A stretch of DNA of 46,960 nt from Singulisphaera sp. GP187 (GTDB lineage: Bacteria > Planctomycetota > Planctomycetia > Gemmatales > Gemmataceae). The notes under the pieces were generated by a model. It was not told the origin of the DNA and did no database searches. It was given only the letters and a program-made list of their open reading frames with translations. The stretch lies in NCBI GenBank assembly GCA_945861245.1, contig CAMAUE010000026.1, forward strand, positions 1 to 46,960, in the 5' to 3' direction. Position 1 is the first letter of the stretch; the number at the start of each line of letters is the position of its first letter. Positions 18,128-26,964 of the stretch are shown piece by piece. A program made the translations under genes and the position numbers.

Positions 18128-18549
18128 TCTTCCTCGACACCGACCACCTCTCGATTCTCACCAACCGTGAAGCGCACGGACACACAAGTCTCGTTTAACG
18201 GCTTGAAGCGACTGGCGAAGACATCGCGTTCCCGATTGTCGCTATCGAAGAACAATGTCGAGGCTGGCTCGCACGAATTCGTCAGGAACGCGATATCCAC
18301 GACCAGATTTTCCCGTACGAACGCTTCGCTGGATTACTTCAAATCATCGAAGGTTGCACAATCATCACCATCAGCCCGGCCGCTGCAGATCAATTCAACG
18401 ATCTCCGCAAACAGAAAATCCGCATCGGCACTCAAGACCTCAAAATCGCGGCCATCGCACTTGCGCATGACGCCCTGCTGCTCTCGGCAAATCTTCGCGA
18501 CTTCAAGCAAGTCCCCGGCCTGCGCGTCGAGAATTGGCTGTCCGCATAA
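18124..18549 (+). pseudogene. PIN-domain (VapC-like) toxin gene interrupted by a stop codon
   Basis: From the ATG at 18124 the frame reads MIFLDTDHLSILTN and then meets TAA at 18196-18198 (codon 25), after which the same frame stays open to 18549. The acidic PIN residues are all there in order: Asp5 in FLDTD, Glu near codon 43 (IVAIEEQ), Asp in GTQDLKIAAIAL, and a C-terminal LRDFKQVPGLRVENW, as in planctomycete VapC-like PIN proteins. Family sequences often have Gln at the stop position (LVxRL), so one C-to-T change of CAA would explain it. Full length would be about 141 residues. Either the toxin is dead or this is a sequencing error. Confidence 0.8.
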
Positions 18550-18567
18550 ATCATCTCTGCCAACGCA

Positions 18568-18612
18568 TCCCCAAGCCCCAGGAATCGCTGCGCTCATCCT
18601 GGGGTTTGGGGA
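18568..18612. terminator. hairpin after the toxin pseudogene
   Basis: A 16-bp stem (TCCCCAAGCCCCAGGA with its complement) around a 13-base loop lies 18 bases after the toxin stop. It has no T-run, so it may be a palindromic repeat rather than a true terminator. Confidence 0.45.
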
Positions 18613-18656
18613 CACGACAGCCGCGCATACAATAGCCGCACGAAACATCCACACCA

Positions 18657-18686
18657 CCACGGACCACGGACCACGGACTACGGACC
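18657..18686. repeat. heptamer tandem repeat CCACGGA (H4)
   Basis: There are three perfect CCACGGA units and one CTACGGA, then CC, ending 7 bases before the fumC start codon. No inverted partner is seen nearby. It occupies the place where a ribosome site would be expected. Confidence 0.8.
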
Positions 18687-18693
18687 AAACATC

Positions 18694-20130
18694 ATGACCG
18701 AATTTCGCATTGAAAAAGATTCGATGGGCGATGTCAAAGTTCCCGCGCAAGCCTACTACGGGGCACAGACGCAGCGGGCCGTCGCGAACTTTCCCATCTC
18801 GCATATGCCGCTGCCGAAGAAGCTGATCCACGCTCTTGGCCTGGTCAAAGTGGCGGCGGCGGTGGCGAATCATGACCTCGGCAAACTCAAGCACGACTTC
18901 GCGGAGCCGATCATCCTCGCCGCTCGCGAAGTCGCCGCCGGCAAGCACGATAAGGAATTCCCGATCGACGTTTACCAGACCGGCTCGGGCACATCGTCCA
19001 ACATGAACGCCAACGAAGTCATCTCCAACCGCGCCATCGAGATCATCGGCAAAAACCGCTTCGAGGCCAAGAAACCAATCCATCCGAACGACCATGTCAA
19101 CATGGGCCAATCGACCAACGACATGTTCCCGACGGCGATCCATGTCGCCGCCGGGTATGCGATTCACAAGGATTTGATCCATCAATTGCAGCATTTTCAC
19201 GGCGTGCTGGCGGACAAGGCGAAGCAGTGGGACGACATCATCAAGATCGGCCGCACGCACTTGGCCGACGCCACGCCGATTCGGCTCGGCCAGGAGTTCA
19301 GCGGTTACGCCCGGCAAATTGAGCTGTGCGTCGAGCGGGCCAAGCGTGCGTTACATGCAGTGATCGAACTGCCCGCCGGCGGGACTGCGGTCGGCACGGG
19401 CATCAACACGCATCGCGACTTCGGCTGTAAGGTTGCCGAGGTCTTGGCGAAAGAGACCGGCGTGCCGTTTACCGAAGCGATGAACCACTTCGAGGCCAAC
19501 GCCAACCGCGACGGTCTCGTCGAATGCAGCGGGCAGCTGCGGGCGATCGCCGTCGCGCTGTTCAGCATCGCCAACAACCTCCGCTGGCTGGGGTCCGGGC
19601 CGCGCTGCGGGTTCTTCGAAATCATCCTGCCCGATCTTCAACCCGGCTCGTCGATCATGCCAGGCAAGGTCAACCCCGTCATGTGCGAATCGATGATGCA
19701 AGCCTGTGCCCGCGTCATGGGCAACGACCAGTGCGTCGCCTTCAGCGGCGCGACCGGCGGGCAGTTCGAGCTGAACATCATGATGCCGGTAATGGGCCTC
19801 GCAGTCATAGAGAGCATCGACTTACTCAGCGCGTCAGTGAAGGCGTTCATCGAGTTCTGTGCTCTCGAAATGGAAGCGAACCGCCAGGCGTGCGAGAAGC
19901 AAGTCGAATGGAGCATGGCGATGGTGACATCGCTCAACCCGCTGATCGGTTATGACACCGCCGCCGCGGTTGCGAAAGAAGCGTTCAAAGTCGGCAAAAC
20001 GGTGCGTGACCTGTGCCTGGAAAAGATGAAAGCCGGCACGCTGAAGAAGAAAGACAGCGACGCGATCGTGACGGTAGCCGAGCTGAACAAGGCGCTCGAC
20101 CTTCGCTCGATGACGGAGCCGTCGGCGTAG
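18694..20130 (+). CDS. fumC: class II fumarate hydratase
   Basis: This 478-residue enzyme of the fumarase/aspartase superfamily interconverts fumarate and L-malate in the TCA cycle, as a cytoplasmic homotetramer. The motifs are GSGTSSNMNANEVI (about residues 98-111), GRTHLADATP (about 187-196) and the superfamily signature GSSIMPGKVNP around residue 320, where the Ser-rich mobile loop holds the catalytic base. The length is as expected. The start ATG at 18694 begins the conserved TEFRIEKDSMGDVKVP. No ribosome site is evident because the upstream bases are a CCACGGA repeat. It converges with gyrB. Confidence 0.97.
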   Translation: MTEFRIEKDSMGDVKVPAQAYYGAQTQRAVANFPISHMPLPKKLIHALGLVKVAAAVANHDLGKLKHDFAEPIILAAREVAAGKHDKEFPIDVYQTGSGTSSNMNANEVISNRAIEIIGKNRFEAKKPIHPNDHVNMGQSTNDMFPTAIHVAAGYAIHKDLIHQLQHFHGVLADKAKQWDDIIKIGRTHLADATPIRLGQEFSGYARQIELCVERAKRALHAVIELPAGGTAVGTGINTHRDFGCKVAEVLAKETGVPFTEAMNHFEANANRDGLVECSGQLRAIAVALFSIANNLRWLGSGPRCGFFEIILPDLQPGSSIMPGKVNPVMCESMMQACARVMGNDQCVAFSGATGGQFELNIMMPVMGLAVIESIDLLSASVKAFIEFCALEMEANRQACEKQVEWSMAMVTSLNPLIGYDTAAAVAKEAFKVGKTVRDLCLEKMKAGTLKKKDSDAIVTVAELNKALDLRSMTEPSA

Positions 20131-20172
20131 GGGATCGATTCTTGATGCGACCATCAAAGCTCGCCGAGGGCC

Positions 20173-20207
20173 ACCGTAGCCATCACGCGGAGCTTGATGG
20201 CTACGGT
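20173..20207. terminator. hairpin between convergent fumC and gyrB
   Basis: The 13-bp arms ACCGTAGCCATCA and TGATGGCTACGGT enclose a 9-base loop in the 107-base gap between converging genes. It suits bidirectional termination, but there is no clear T-run. Confidence 0.5.
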
Positions 20208-20237
20208 AATCGCGGGCACTTGAAGGGCTCTCATCGT

Positions 20238-22718
20238 TCACGCCCCGTGGTAATCGACTTCCTTCACTTCCAGCGCGTGCTTCTGGATGAACTCACGCCT
20301 CGGCTCGACCTTTTCGCCCATCAGGATGCGGAACATTTCGTCCGCCTTCAAGGCATCGTCGAGGCGGACTTGCACGAGGGTTCGGCGCGCGGGGTCGAGC
20401 GTCGTATCCCAGAGTTCGCCGCCGTCCATTTCGCCCAAGCCTTTGAAGCGAACGATGCGGATGCCTTTCTCGCCGATCTTACGAACCTCGGTCGTCAGTT
20501 CGCGAAGTTGATTCAGCATTTGCTTGCGACCGTCGGCCTCGAGGAAGAAACGCGGCACGGGATCGCGCCCGGCGATACGCGGCGACGGGATGAGGTCCAC
20601 TTGGTTTAAGCCCATCGCTCGCAGCGAATCCAGCCCACGATTGACCGCCTTGACTTCGTGCAACTCCTGCACGGCAAGGACATCGCCGACCGGCGCGCTG
20701 GTTTTGACCGCTTCGGTATCCGCAATGACGATATGTTTGCCTTGCTGGATCAGGCTTTGGCGATAGGCGTCCACTTCATCCTCGGTGAAGAACCAATGCT
20801 CCTGATTGCCAAAGGTCACGCGGTAAGTCGGCAGTTTACCGTCGCGCATCTTCTGAATCATCGTGCCGACGTTCAGGCCACGGCGTTCGAGGATCATGAG
20901 CGGCTTCTCGAGTTCGTCGAGCACCACCATCAAGCCTTTGAGTTTGGCGCCTTCAAAAACGGCCGGCTCGGCCTGGACGCCTTCGGGCGGGGCGACGGTG
21001 AGCTTTGTGCCGTCGAGGCCTCGCTCGGCTAGCTCTTGTGTCATCTCGTCCATGGTTTGCACGTAGCGGATCGACTTCTTTTGCTCGACCTTGAAGAGCG
21101 GCGGACGAGCGATCCAGACGTGGCCTTTTTCGAGAAGCGGGCGCATCTGGCGATAGAAGAACGTCAGCAGCAGCGTGCGAATGTGTTGCCCGTCAACGTC
21201 GGCGTCGGTCAGGAGGATGACGCGGCCATAGCGCAGGCCTTCGATGTCTTCGGTATTGCCGATGTCGATACCGATGGCGCTGATGAGGGCGCAGAGTTCT
21301 TCGTTGTTGAGCACTTTTTCCATGCGGGCCTTTTCGACGTTGAGCACTTTGCCACGCAACGGTAGGACGGCCTGGAAGTGTCGGCTGCGGCCGTTATCCG
21401 CCGACCCGCCGGCGGACCCGCCTTCGACGAGGAACAGCTCGGACTCATCGCGATTGCGGGTCGTGCAATCCATGAGCTTGCCTGGCAAGCCGCCTCCGGA
21501 CAGGATGTTCTTGCGGTCTTTCAGCGCTTTCTTGGCTTTCGTCGCTGCCTCGCGGGCCTCGGCGGCGATGATCACCTTCTTCATGATCTTCGTCGCTTCC
21601 TTCGGGTTCTCCTCCATGAACTTCAGCAGGAACTCGTACACGACTTTCGAGACAATGCCATCAACTTCCGGGTTATTCAGGCGGATCTTCGTCTGTGATT
21701 CAAACTGCGGCTCCGGCAGTGAGACGCTGACGACGGCGGTAATGCCTTCGCGGTAATCTTCGCCTTGAGGGGAAATATTCTTAAAGAGGGCTTCCTTAGT
21801 CCCGTAATTCGTCAGGGCGCGGGTGATGGCGGTGCGGAACCCAGAGAGGTGAGTTCCGCCGCCAGGATTGCGAGCGTTATTGGCATAGCAGTGGACGCGA
21901 TTTTGTTCTTCGCCCGTGGTGTACTGGAAGGCGACTTCCACGCGCACGTCGTCCACGGTATTTTCGACGTAGAGCGTCTTGTGAACGGTTTCTTCGGTAC
22001 GGTTGAGGTACTCGACGAATTCCGCGACGCCGCCGTGAGCGAGGAACAATTCTTCCTTGGCGGTGGCTTCGTCGGTCAGTTTAATCGCCAGGCCTTTGTT
22101 GAGATAGGCGAGTTCACGTAGGCGATTTTCGAGGGTGTCGTAGTCGAACTTCGCGTCTTTGAAGATTTCGGGATCCGACTTGAAGGTAATTTTGGTTCCG
22201 GTACGGTCGTTGGGGGCGTTGCCGATCTCCTTGACGGGCGTGACGGCATAGCCGCGCTGATATTCCTGGGTGTAAACCTTGCCGTTGCGGCGCACCTCGG
22301 CAATGGTCCATTCGGAGAGCGCAGTGACAGCCTTAGCGCCGATGCCGTGCAAGCCTGCAGACGTCTTGTACGTGCGCTTGTCGAACTTCGCACCAGCACC
22401 GACGGTGGTCAAGACGACTTCGAGCGTCGATCTGCCTTCGGTCGGGTGCATATCGACGGGAATACCGCGGCCATCGTCGGTTACGCTCAGGCTGCCATCG
22501 ACATGAATGGTAACGTGGATGTGTTTGCAGAACCCTGCAAGCGCCTCATCGACACTGTTGTAGACAAGTTCATAGGCAAGATGATGCAAGCCGTTGGAGG
22601 TCGTATCGCCGATATACATACCGGGCCGTTCGCGAATGTGCTTCGCATCGCGAAGCACATCGACGTTGCCGCCTTCATATTCGTTTTCCGGTGTTGCTGC
22701 TATCGTTTCCGTACTCAT
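20238..22718 (-). CDS. gyrB: DNA gyrase subunit B
   Basis: This 826-residue ATPase subunit of DNA gyrase introduces negative supercoils together with GyrA (not in this window). The GHKL ATPase domain begins at the N-terminus (ELVYNSVDEALAG; DDGRGIPVDMHP; GLHGIGAKAVTAL). The Toprim domain has EGGSAGGSA near residue 428 and the metal-binding DADVDG near 504. The C-terminus ends with RREFIQKHALEVKEVDYHGA, so the protein is complete. The ATG at 22718 has AGGAG 6 bases before it; the frame further upstream is palindrome-derived. It is the last gene of the dnaA-dnaN-dciA-gyrB block. Confidence 0.97.
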   Translation of the reverse strand: MSTETIAATPENEYEGGNVDVLRDAKHIRERPGMYIGDTTSNGLHHLAYELVYNSVDEALAGFCKHIHVTIHVDGSLSVTDDGRGIPVDMHPTEGRSTLEVVLTTVGAGAKFDKRTYKTSAGLHGIGAKAVTALSEWTIAEVRRNGKVYTQEYQRGYAVTPVKEIGNAPNDRTGTKITFKSDPEIFKDAKFDYDTLENRLRELAYLNKGLAIKLTDEATAKEELFLAHGGVAEFVEYLNRTEETVHKTLYVENTVDDVRVEVAFQYTTGEEQNRVHCYANNARNPGGGTHLSGFRTAITRALTNYGTKEALFKNISPQGEDYREGITAVVSVSLPEPQFESQTKIRLNNPEVDGIVSKVVYEFLLKFMEENPKEATKIMKKVIIAAEAREAATKAKKALKDRKNILSGGGLPGKLMDCTTRNRDESELFLVEGGSAGGSADNGRSRHFQAVLPLRGKVLNVEKARMEKVLNNEELCALISAIGIDIGNTEDIEGLRYGRVILLTDADVDGQHIRTLLLTFFYRQMRPLLEKGHVWIARPPLFKVEQKKSIRYVQTMDEMTQELAERGLDGTKLTVAPPEGVQAEPAVFEGAKLKGLMVVLDELEKPLMILERRGLNVGTMIQKMRDGKLPTYRVTFGNQEHWFFTEDEVDAYRQSLIQQGKHIVIADTEAVKTSAPVGDVLAVQELHEVKAVNRGLDSLRAMGLNQVDLIPSPRIAGRDPVPRFFLEADGRKQMLNQLRELTTEVRKIGEKGIRIVRFKGLGEMDGGELWDTTLDPARRTLVQVRLDDALKADEMFRILMGEKVEPRREFIQKHALEVKEVDYHGA

Positions 22719-22748
22719 GGCTGATCTCCTATTTGATGTTTTCGTATT

Positions 22749-22771
22749 CCGCTTGCGGCTTTGCACTCACG
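22749..22771. repeat. half of a family A palindrome
   Basis: TCCGCTTGCGGCTTTGCACTC is the left arm; no right arm is left. It lies between dciA and gyrB. Confidence 0.45.
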
Positions 22772-22818
22772 TGAAAGCATCATGCGTTAGAGCGTCATTC
22801 TGCAGACGCTGAAGGAAA

Positions 22819-23151
22819 TCATGATGATTCAAACGATCCAACACGCAGCCGCAAATCCTTGATCTTTTCGCCGGGTAATTTCTCACTCAGTGTTTGCAAT
22901 ATGCGGCGCTTGTGGTAATGCGCCAATTCCTGCACGAGCACGCCGCTGGCAACTTCGACTTCCAGGATGCCGCGCTTCAATCCAAGCACGCGCGACTTGG
23001 TCGCATATTCAACTCCGACAGCCTCACTCCAGGCTCGCTCCAAATGCAAGCGAGCCGATCGCCGACCCCAACCGCGGGCAGTGAACAAGCGAGCCAATAC
23101 CTCCTTGATCGATTCCGGCGGCGGATCAGGTTTGTAGATGATCGGCGGCAT
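22819..23151 (-). CDS. dciA: DciA (DUF721) replicative-helicase operator protein
   Basis: This 110-residue DUF721 protein has the family core RSARLHLERAWSEAVG followed by VLGLKRGILEVEVASGVLVQELAHYHKRRIL, which is the KH-like nucleic-acid-binding fold of DciA. DciA helps load the replicative helicase DnaB in bacteria lacking DnaC. It lies between dnaN and gyrB on the same strand, where recF is found in many other bacteria, which supports this call. The C-terminus is short. Confidence 0.85.
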   Translation of the reverse strand: MPPIIYKPDPPPESIKEVLARLFTARGWGRRSARLHLERAWSEAVGVEYATKSRVLGLKRGILEVEVASGVLVQELAHYHKRRILQTLSEKLPGEKIKDLRLRVGSFESS

Positions 23152-23208
23152 GACGCAATCTCATTCCACGCTCCGCTGGCGCGCAATCGAAAAAGAACTT
23201 ACGATTTC

Positions 23209-23264
23209 GCCGCTTGCGGCTTAGCGCTCGCGCAGCGCCTTGCGAGCGCTAAGCCGCAAGCGGC
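23209..23264. repeat. perfect family A palindrome
   Basis: The arms GCCGCTTGCGGCTTAGCGCTC... and complement are perfect over 24 bp, around a short centre. It sits between dnaN and dciA, 11 bases after the dnaN stop, and could end or process the transcript. Confidence 0.85.
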
Positions 23265-23274
23265 AAAAACAATG

Positions 23275-24393
23275 TCACTTCGATTCCACCAACGGCACGA
23301 CCACATACGTGTAGTTCGGCTCGTGTCGAAACACCGCCGGCGTCTTTGGCTCGGTCATGTCCAAAGTCAACGGTGTGTCCGGATCCAACACGCGCAGCAT
23401 ATCGACCACGAACTTCGGATCGAAGCTGATCTCCAAGCCCTTCTCGTCGAAATCGATAGGCAACTCGACGCGCGATTGCCCCGACTCCACACCCTGGGCT
23501 CGCAGCGTCAGCTTTCGCTTGGCAAAGTTGAACCGCACACGCTTACTTTCGTCGTCGGTCATAATTGCCGCCTGACGCACGGCTGAGAGAAACGGGCCAA
23601 CTGTCAACGGCACGCGCACGGTGCTCTTCGACGGGATGACTTGCTTATAGTTCGGGAATCGACCTTCAACGAGCCGACTGTAGATCATCGCTCGCTCGGT
23701 TTTCATCAGCACTTCGTTCGGACGCAGGCAGATTTTGACAATTTCACCCGGCTCGACGAGGTTTCGCTCGAGCAACTGCATCGCCTTCGATGGAATGACA
23801 GGCGTCGTGTTTTTGGTCGAGTGCTCGCCATGTTGCTTGGCAACGCCCGTCATCATCGCCAGCCGTCGGCCGTCGGTTGCGATCAGCGCGGCTCTGTCGC
23901 CGTCGAGTTCCAGCAACACGCCCGTGGTGGCGCCAAAACGTACTTGCCCTTCGGATGCTGCTGCGAAGATCGTCCGTTTGATCATCTCGCGCAGAACGCC
24001 GCCGGTTATTTCGTGATAGTTTTCCTCGGTGAATGTCGGAATGTCGGGAAAGCTCGACGGATCCTCGTTCGGCATATCGAACTCGTTTGTCGCGCCACGT
24101 ACGATACATTTGTCGATGCTCGCCTCGATGGTGAGTTCTTCGTCGGTCGATTCTCGCAAGATGGCAATCAACCGGCTCGTGGGCAGTAGCGCCTCGCCTG
24201 GCTCCTCGACCTTGATGCCGCGGACATCGAGCCGAATGCCAAGCTCAAGGTCGGTGGCCATGAGCGTGCAACGTTCGTCGTTGACGCTTGCTTTTATATT
24301 CTTTAGCACCGCTTTGACTTCACGTGATGCAATCGCCGCACTGGCGAGTTGGCAAGCAGTCAAGAGACCTTCTCGGTGACAAACAATTTTCAT
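23275..24393 (-). CDS. dnaN: DNA polymerase III beta subunit (sliding clamp)
   Basis: This 372-residue clamp subunit forms a ring around DNA for DNA polymerase III. The N-terminus MKIVCHREGLLTACQLASAAI, the repeated three-domain layout, the central RAALIATDGRRLA and the C-terminal FRHEPNYTYVVVPL fit the family, and the length is normal. The start has AAGGAACG upstream. It follows dnaA across a 326-base AT-rich spacer. Confidence 0.96.
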   Translation of the reverse strand: MKIVCHREGLLTACQLASAAIASREVKAVLKNIKASVNDERCTLMATDLELGIRLDVRGIKVEEPGEALLPTSRLIAILRESTDEELTIEASIDKCIVRGATNEFDMPNEDPSSFPDIPTFTEENYHEITGGVLREMIKRTIFAAASEGQVRFGATTGVLLELDGDRAALIATDGRRLAMMTGVAKQHGEHSTKNTTPVIPSKAMQLLERNLVEPGEIVKICLRPNEVLMKTERAMIYSRLVEGRFPNYKQVIPSKSTVRVPLTVGPFLSAVRQAAIMTDDESKRVRFNFAKRKLTLRAQGVESGQSRVELPIDFDEKGLEISFDPKFVVDMLRVLDPDTPLTLDMTEPKTPAVFRHEPNYTYVVVPLVESK

Positions 24394-24719
24394 GAGGCGT
24401 TCCTTTTGTATTACTTCATCTCTTAATGTAATGTCAGTAGTTATGTGTTGGCTTATATAGTTGGTATTTCCAACGAATGAGCTGTAACTATATAATTAGT
24501 TATGACATACGATCCGAATCTCATTGGGGAAAACAGGTCGATAGCTTGTTGGTGATTCGTTGTTACTCGTTCATGGCAATTCAAACTATTAACCATTTTC
24601 GAATCAACCGTGGTTTTGACGACCGAGCTCAACAATCCACGAACGCCCAAATAACACGTTATCCCCAGCAACATTTTTTGATTTTGCAAATCGATCTATG
24701 AGCGCTAAGTTGTAAGCGG
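24394..24719. other. dnaA-dnaN spacer, candidate replication origin
   Basis: This 326-base region without a convincing gene is clearly AT-rich compared with its neighbours. It holds a near-consensus DnaA box TTATCCCCA at 24659-24667, an AT-only palindrome (TAACTA TATAAT TAGTTA at 24485-24502) and poly-T tracts. Its place between dnaA and dnaN is a common origin position. A 78-residue minus-strand frame here (24453-24689) is probably spurious. A decayed family A half (GAGCGCTAAG) ends it. The origin call is inference; the AT-rich stretch just upstream of dnaA (25740-25840) is an alternative. Confidence 0.5.
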
Positions 24720-25727
24720 TCAGCGGAGCTCGGCTTCCAGCTGACCGATTGTGCTGAACAGGGCGATGTCGCTCTTCAGGGCAGCTTCGATTTTGTCACA
24801 GGCGTACAACACCGTCTTGTGGTCGCGGCCGCCGAAGTATTTGCCGATGTTTTCCAGCGTCATTCCGGTCAGTTGTCTGACGAGATACATGCTGACCTGG
24901 CGCGGCAGTACGATTTCTTTGGCGCGAGCTGGTGAACGCATTTGTTTCATCGACACACGGAAGCAAGTCGATACTCGCTCGGCAATGCGTTCCACGGAGG
25001 TCGTTTGCGCTTCAACCTGAGCACGGAAGTGTGCTTTGACGTCGGGCAAGCGCAACGGCCTGGCTTGCAGGCGTTGAAGCGCCGCCAGCTGCCGAACCGC
25101 TGCGTGCAGCTGTCGTCCGCCGCTGGTTAGGTTCTTCGCCAGCCAATCGAGAATTTCATCGGCGATGGTAACCTGCTCCGCCTCGGCAAACGCGCCGAGT
25201 AAACGACGACGGCTACTCGGTTGCAATGGCTTCAGTGCAACGACCAAGCCCGCAATCAACCGATTGGTGAGCCGGTTGGGCAATGCCTGTCCGCGATGCG
25301 TCAAATTCGCCGGCCCGCGATCGGCCGTGACGAACATCGGCAGCCCGCAGCGTTGGCGCTCGTCTAACAGCGCAATCATCGTTTGCGTCGCGCGATCAGG
25401 CAGATGTTGCAAGTCTTCGATGACCAAAACATCCGCGTCGGGCAGTGTCTCAACGTCCGCCAAGGCATTTGCGGAGAGCACCAGAACGTCGAGGCCAAGG
25501 TCATCGGCTTCGGTGCGAAAAAAATCAATCAGCGTGGTTTTGCCTGTACCCGTTGGCCCATGCAAATAGACGAGCGAAGGCAACGACGCATCGGTCTCCG
25601 CATTCAAGCCGAGCAAAAGCCTTTCCAGCGCATCAAACGCAGCGCGGTTTTCAGGCAAAACCAAAACTGGCGCCGCGGCACAAATCGCCATTATCGCAAA
25701 CCCGTGAGACGCCCTGGCAACACGCAA
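24720..25727 (-). CDS. dnaA: short DnaA-family replication initiator lacking domain I
   Basis: This 335-residue protein comprises DnaA domain III and domain IV. The Walker A motif is GPTGTGKTTL (about residues 55-64) and the Walker B is DVLVIEDLQHL (about 99-109). The C-terminal DNA-binding signature FGGRDHKTVLYACDKIE is near residue 300. DnaA is normally about 440-500 residues; the DnaB-contacting domain I and linker II are missing, since the AAA+ part begins within the first 25 residues. The adjacent dnaN, dciA and gyrB argue that this is the chromosomal initiator and not a paralogue such as Hda. The start is uncertain: a TTG at 25727, or an ATG at 25691 beginning MAICAAAPVLVLPENR; neither has a good ribosome site. 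Confidence 0.88.
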   Translation of the reverse strand: MRVARASHGFAIMAICAAAPVLVLPENRAAFDALERLLLGLNAETDASLPSLVYLHGPTGTGKTTLIDFFRTEADDLGLDVLVLSANALADVETLPDADVLVIEDLQHLPDRATQTMIALLDERQRCGLPMFVTADRGPANLTHRGQALPNRLTNRLIAGLVVALKPLQPSSRRRLLGAFAEAEQVTIADEILDWLAKNLTSGGRQLHAAVRQLAALQRLQARPLRLPDVKAHFRAQVEAQTTSVERIAERVSTCFRVSMKQMRSPARAKEIVLPRQVSMYLVRQLTGMTLENIGKYFGGRDHKTVLYACDKIEAALKSDIALFSTIGQLEAELR

Positions 25728-25866
25728 ACTCTCAACAGCAATTGTACGGAAAATCGGTGTGAAAACTACTTGAAGTGAGTGAAGGTAAGATGTTAATTTT
25801 CAACGATTTGCGTGGCGAATTTTGGAATGAATAACGCGCCTTACGAAAGTCATTTATTCACCCTTC

Positions 25867-25906
25867 ACGTTTAGCGATCGCATGGCGCCGTGCGAGCGCT
25901 AAACGT
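25867..25906. repeat. short palindrome with GCGCTAAACGT arms
   Basis: ACGTTTAGCGATCGCA and TGCGAGCGCTAAACGT pair with one bulge around TGGCGCCG. It lies in the 193-base gap upstream of dnaA and downstream of the epimerase gene; the rest of that gap is AT-rich with no gene. Confidence 0.7.
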
Positions 25907-25920
25907 AAACACAGAATCCA

Positions 25921-26919
25921 TCACCCCGGGTACCAAACCTTGCGCGGCTCGTCCGCGGGTCGGCGATAATCGAACGCCTCGTCGGTCATGCGCTTCAAAT
26001 CATACGCCGGCCGCCAGCCGAGCAGGAACTTTGCCTTGTCGTTGTCGAGCCAGGTCGAGCGGAACGGCGTCGGCACGTCGATCGACGGGTAGCCACGCGT
26101 TTGATGCAAATACTCGGCAAGCGTGCGGTAGTTGACCGGTTCGTTCATGCACACGTTGAACGTTTGGCCGACGGCTTTCGGATGATCGATCGCCGCGACG
26201 ATGGCCTTTGTCAGGTCATCGACATGCACGAAGTTGCGCGTGACCGGTTCGCCGGCGGGATCGAGCATGACGGGGATGGCGTTGGTGCGGACATACTCAT
26301 CGGCACGAGCAGGGCCGACGAGATCGCGCCAGCGCGGGCCGCCGAAAACGTCGTCGCCGAAGGATAGCTGGTACTTGAAGTCGTCTTTCTCCATGATCCA
26401 CGGTGCACGCAGGCAGCAGACGTTCATCTGGTACTGGATGGCGTATTGTTCCATCATCACTTCTTCGAGCACTTTCGACAGAGCATAGCAGCCGGGGTAC
26501 GCGGAGTGCTTTTGCGTTTCGGTGATGGGCACGGGATGCGGGTAGAAGAAATGCCCCATGCCCGCATCGCCGCCGATGAGGATGAATTGGCGAAAGCTCG
26601 GCGACAACCGCGCTTCTTCGAGGATCCAGAACAGGCCTTTGACGGCGACATCCATGATGTCATCGGGTGTTTCCTTGCAAGTGGCCAGGTGCAGGACGTG
26701 GGTCACGTCGCGCATCGCATCGTGGACGAACGCGCGGTCGGAGATCGTGCCCTTGACGACTTCGAGCCGAGGCCCGGCGGGCAGCGCTCGGCTATGGCAG
26801 AGAGCACGCAGCGTGACATCCGCGAAGCGTGCGTCGGCGAGAAAGCGGTCAAGGAATTGGCGTCCAACTTTGCCGGCGGCACCGGTGACGAGGAGGCGGC
26901 GAGAGAGACTGATGGCCAT
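25921..26919 (-). CDS. NAD(P)-dependent epimerase/dehydratase (extended SDR)
   Basis: This 332-residue protein is an extended short-chain dehydrogenase. The nucleotide-binding TGAAGKVG is at residues about 12-19, and the active-site motif YALSK sits near residue 155 after a GGDAGMG-type loop that replaces the usual Ser-rich strand. Such enzymes modify nucleotide-sugars or related substrates, and this one's substrate cannot be read from the sequence. I chose the ATG at 26919 because the frame upstream encodes only repetitive KSEERRAK sequence from a heptad repeat, not protein. It is downstream of the DUF1501 gene, about 187 bases away, on the same strand. Confidence 0.88.
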   Translation of the reverse strand: MAISLSRRLLVTGAAGKVGRQFLDRFLADARFADVTLRALCHSRALPAGPRLEVVKGTISDRAFVHDAMRDVTHVLHLATCKETPDDIMDVAVKGLFWILEEARLSPSFRQFILIGGDAGMGHFFYPHPVPITETQKHSAYPGCYALSKVLEEVMMEQYAIQYQMNVCCLRAPWIMEKDDFKYQLSFGDDVFGGPRWRDLVGPARADEYVRTNAIPVMLDPAGEPVTRNFVHVDDLTKAIVAAIDHPKAVGQTFNVCMNEPVNYRTLAEYLHQTRGYPSIDVPTPFRSTWLDNDKAKFLLGWRPAYDLKRMTDEAFDYRRPADEPRKVWYPG

Positions 26920-26964
26920 GGGGCCTGTGCCCTTTCTCAAGAGGTGTACGATTTCAGGAAGGCA

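Noticed and set aside
18334..19317. 327-codon minus-strand open frame
   Set aside because: It is antisense to fumC and the toxin pseudogene, with no family features.
24453..24689. 78-codon minus-strand open frame in the dnaA-dnaN spacer
   Set aside because: It lies in AT-rich origin-like DNA, has no ribosome site or recognisable sequence.
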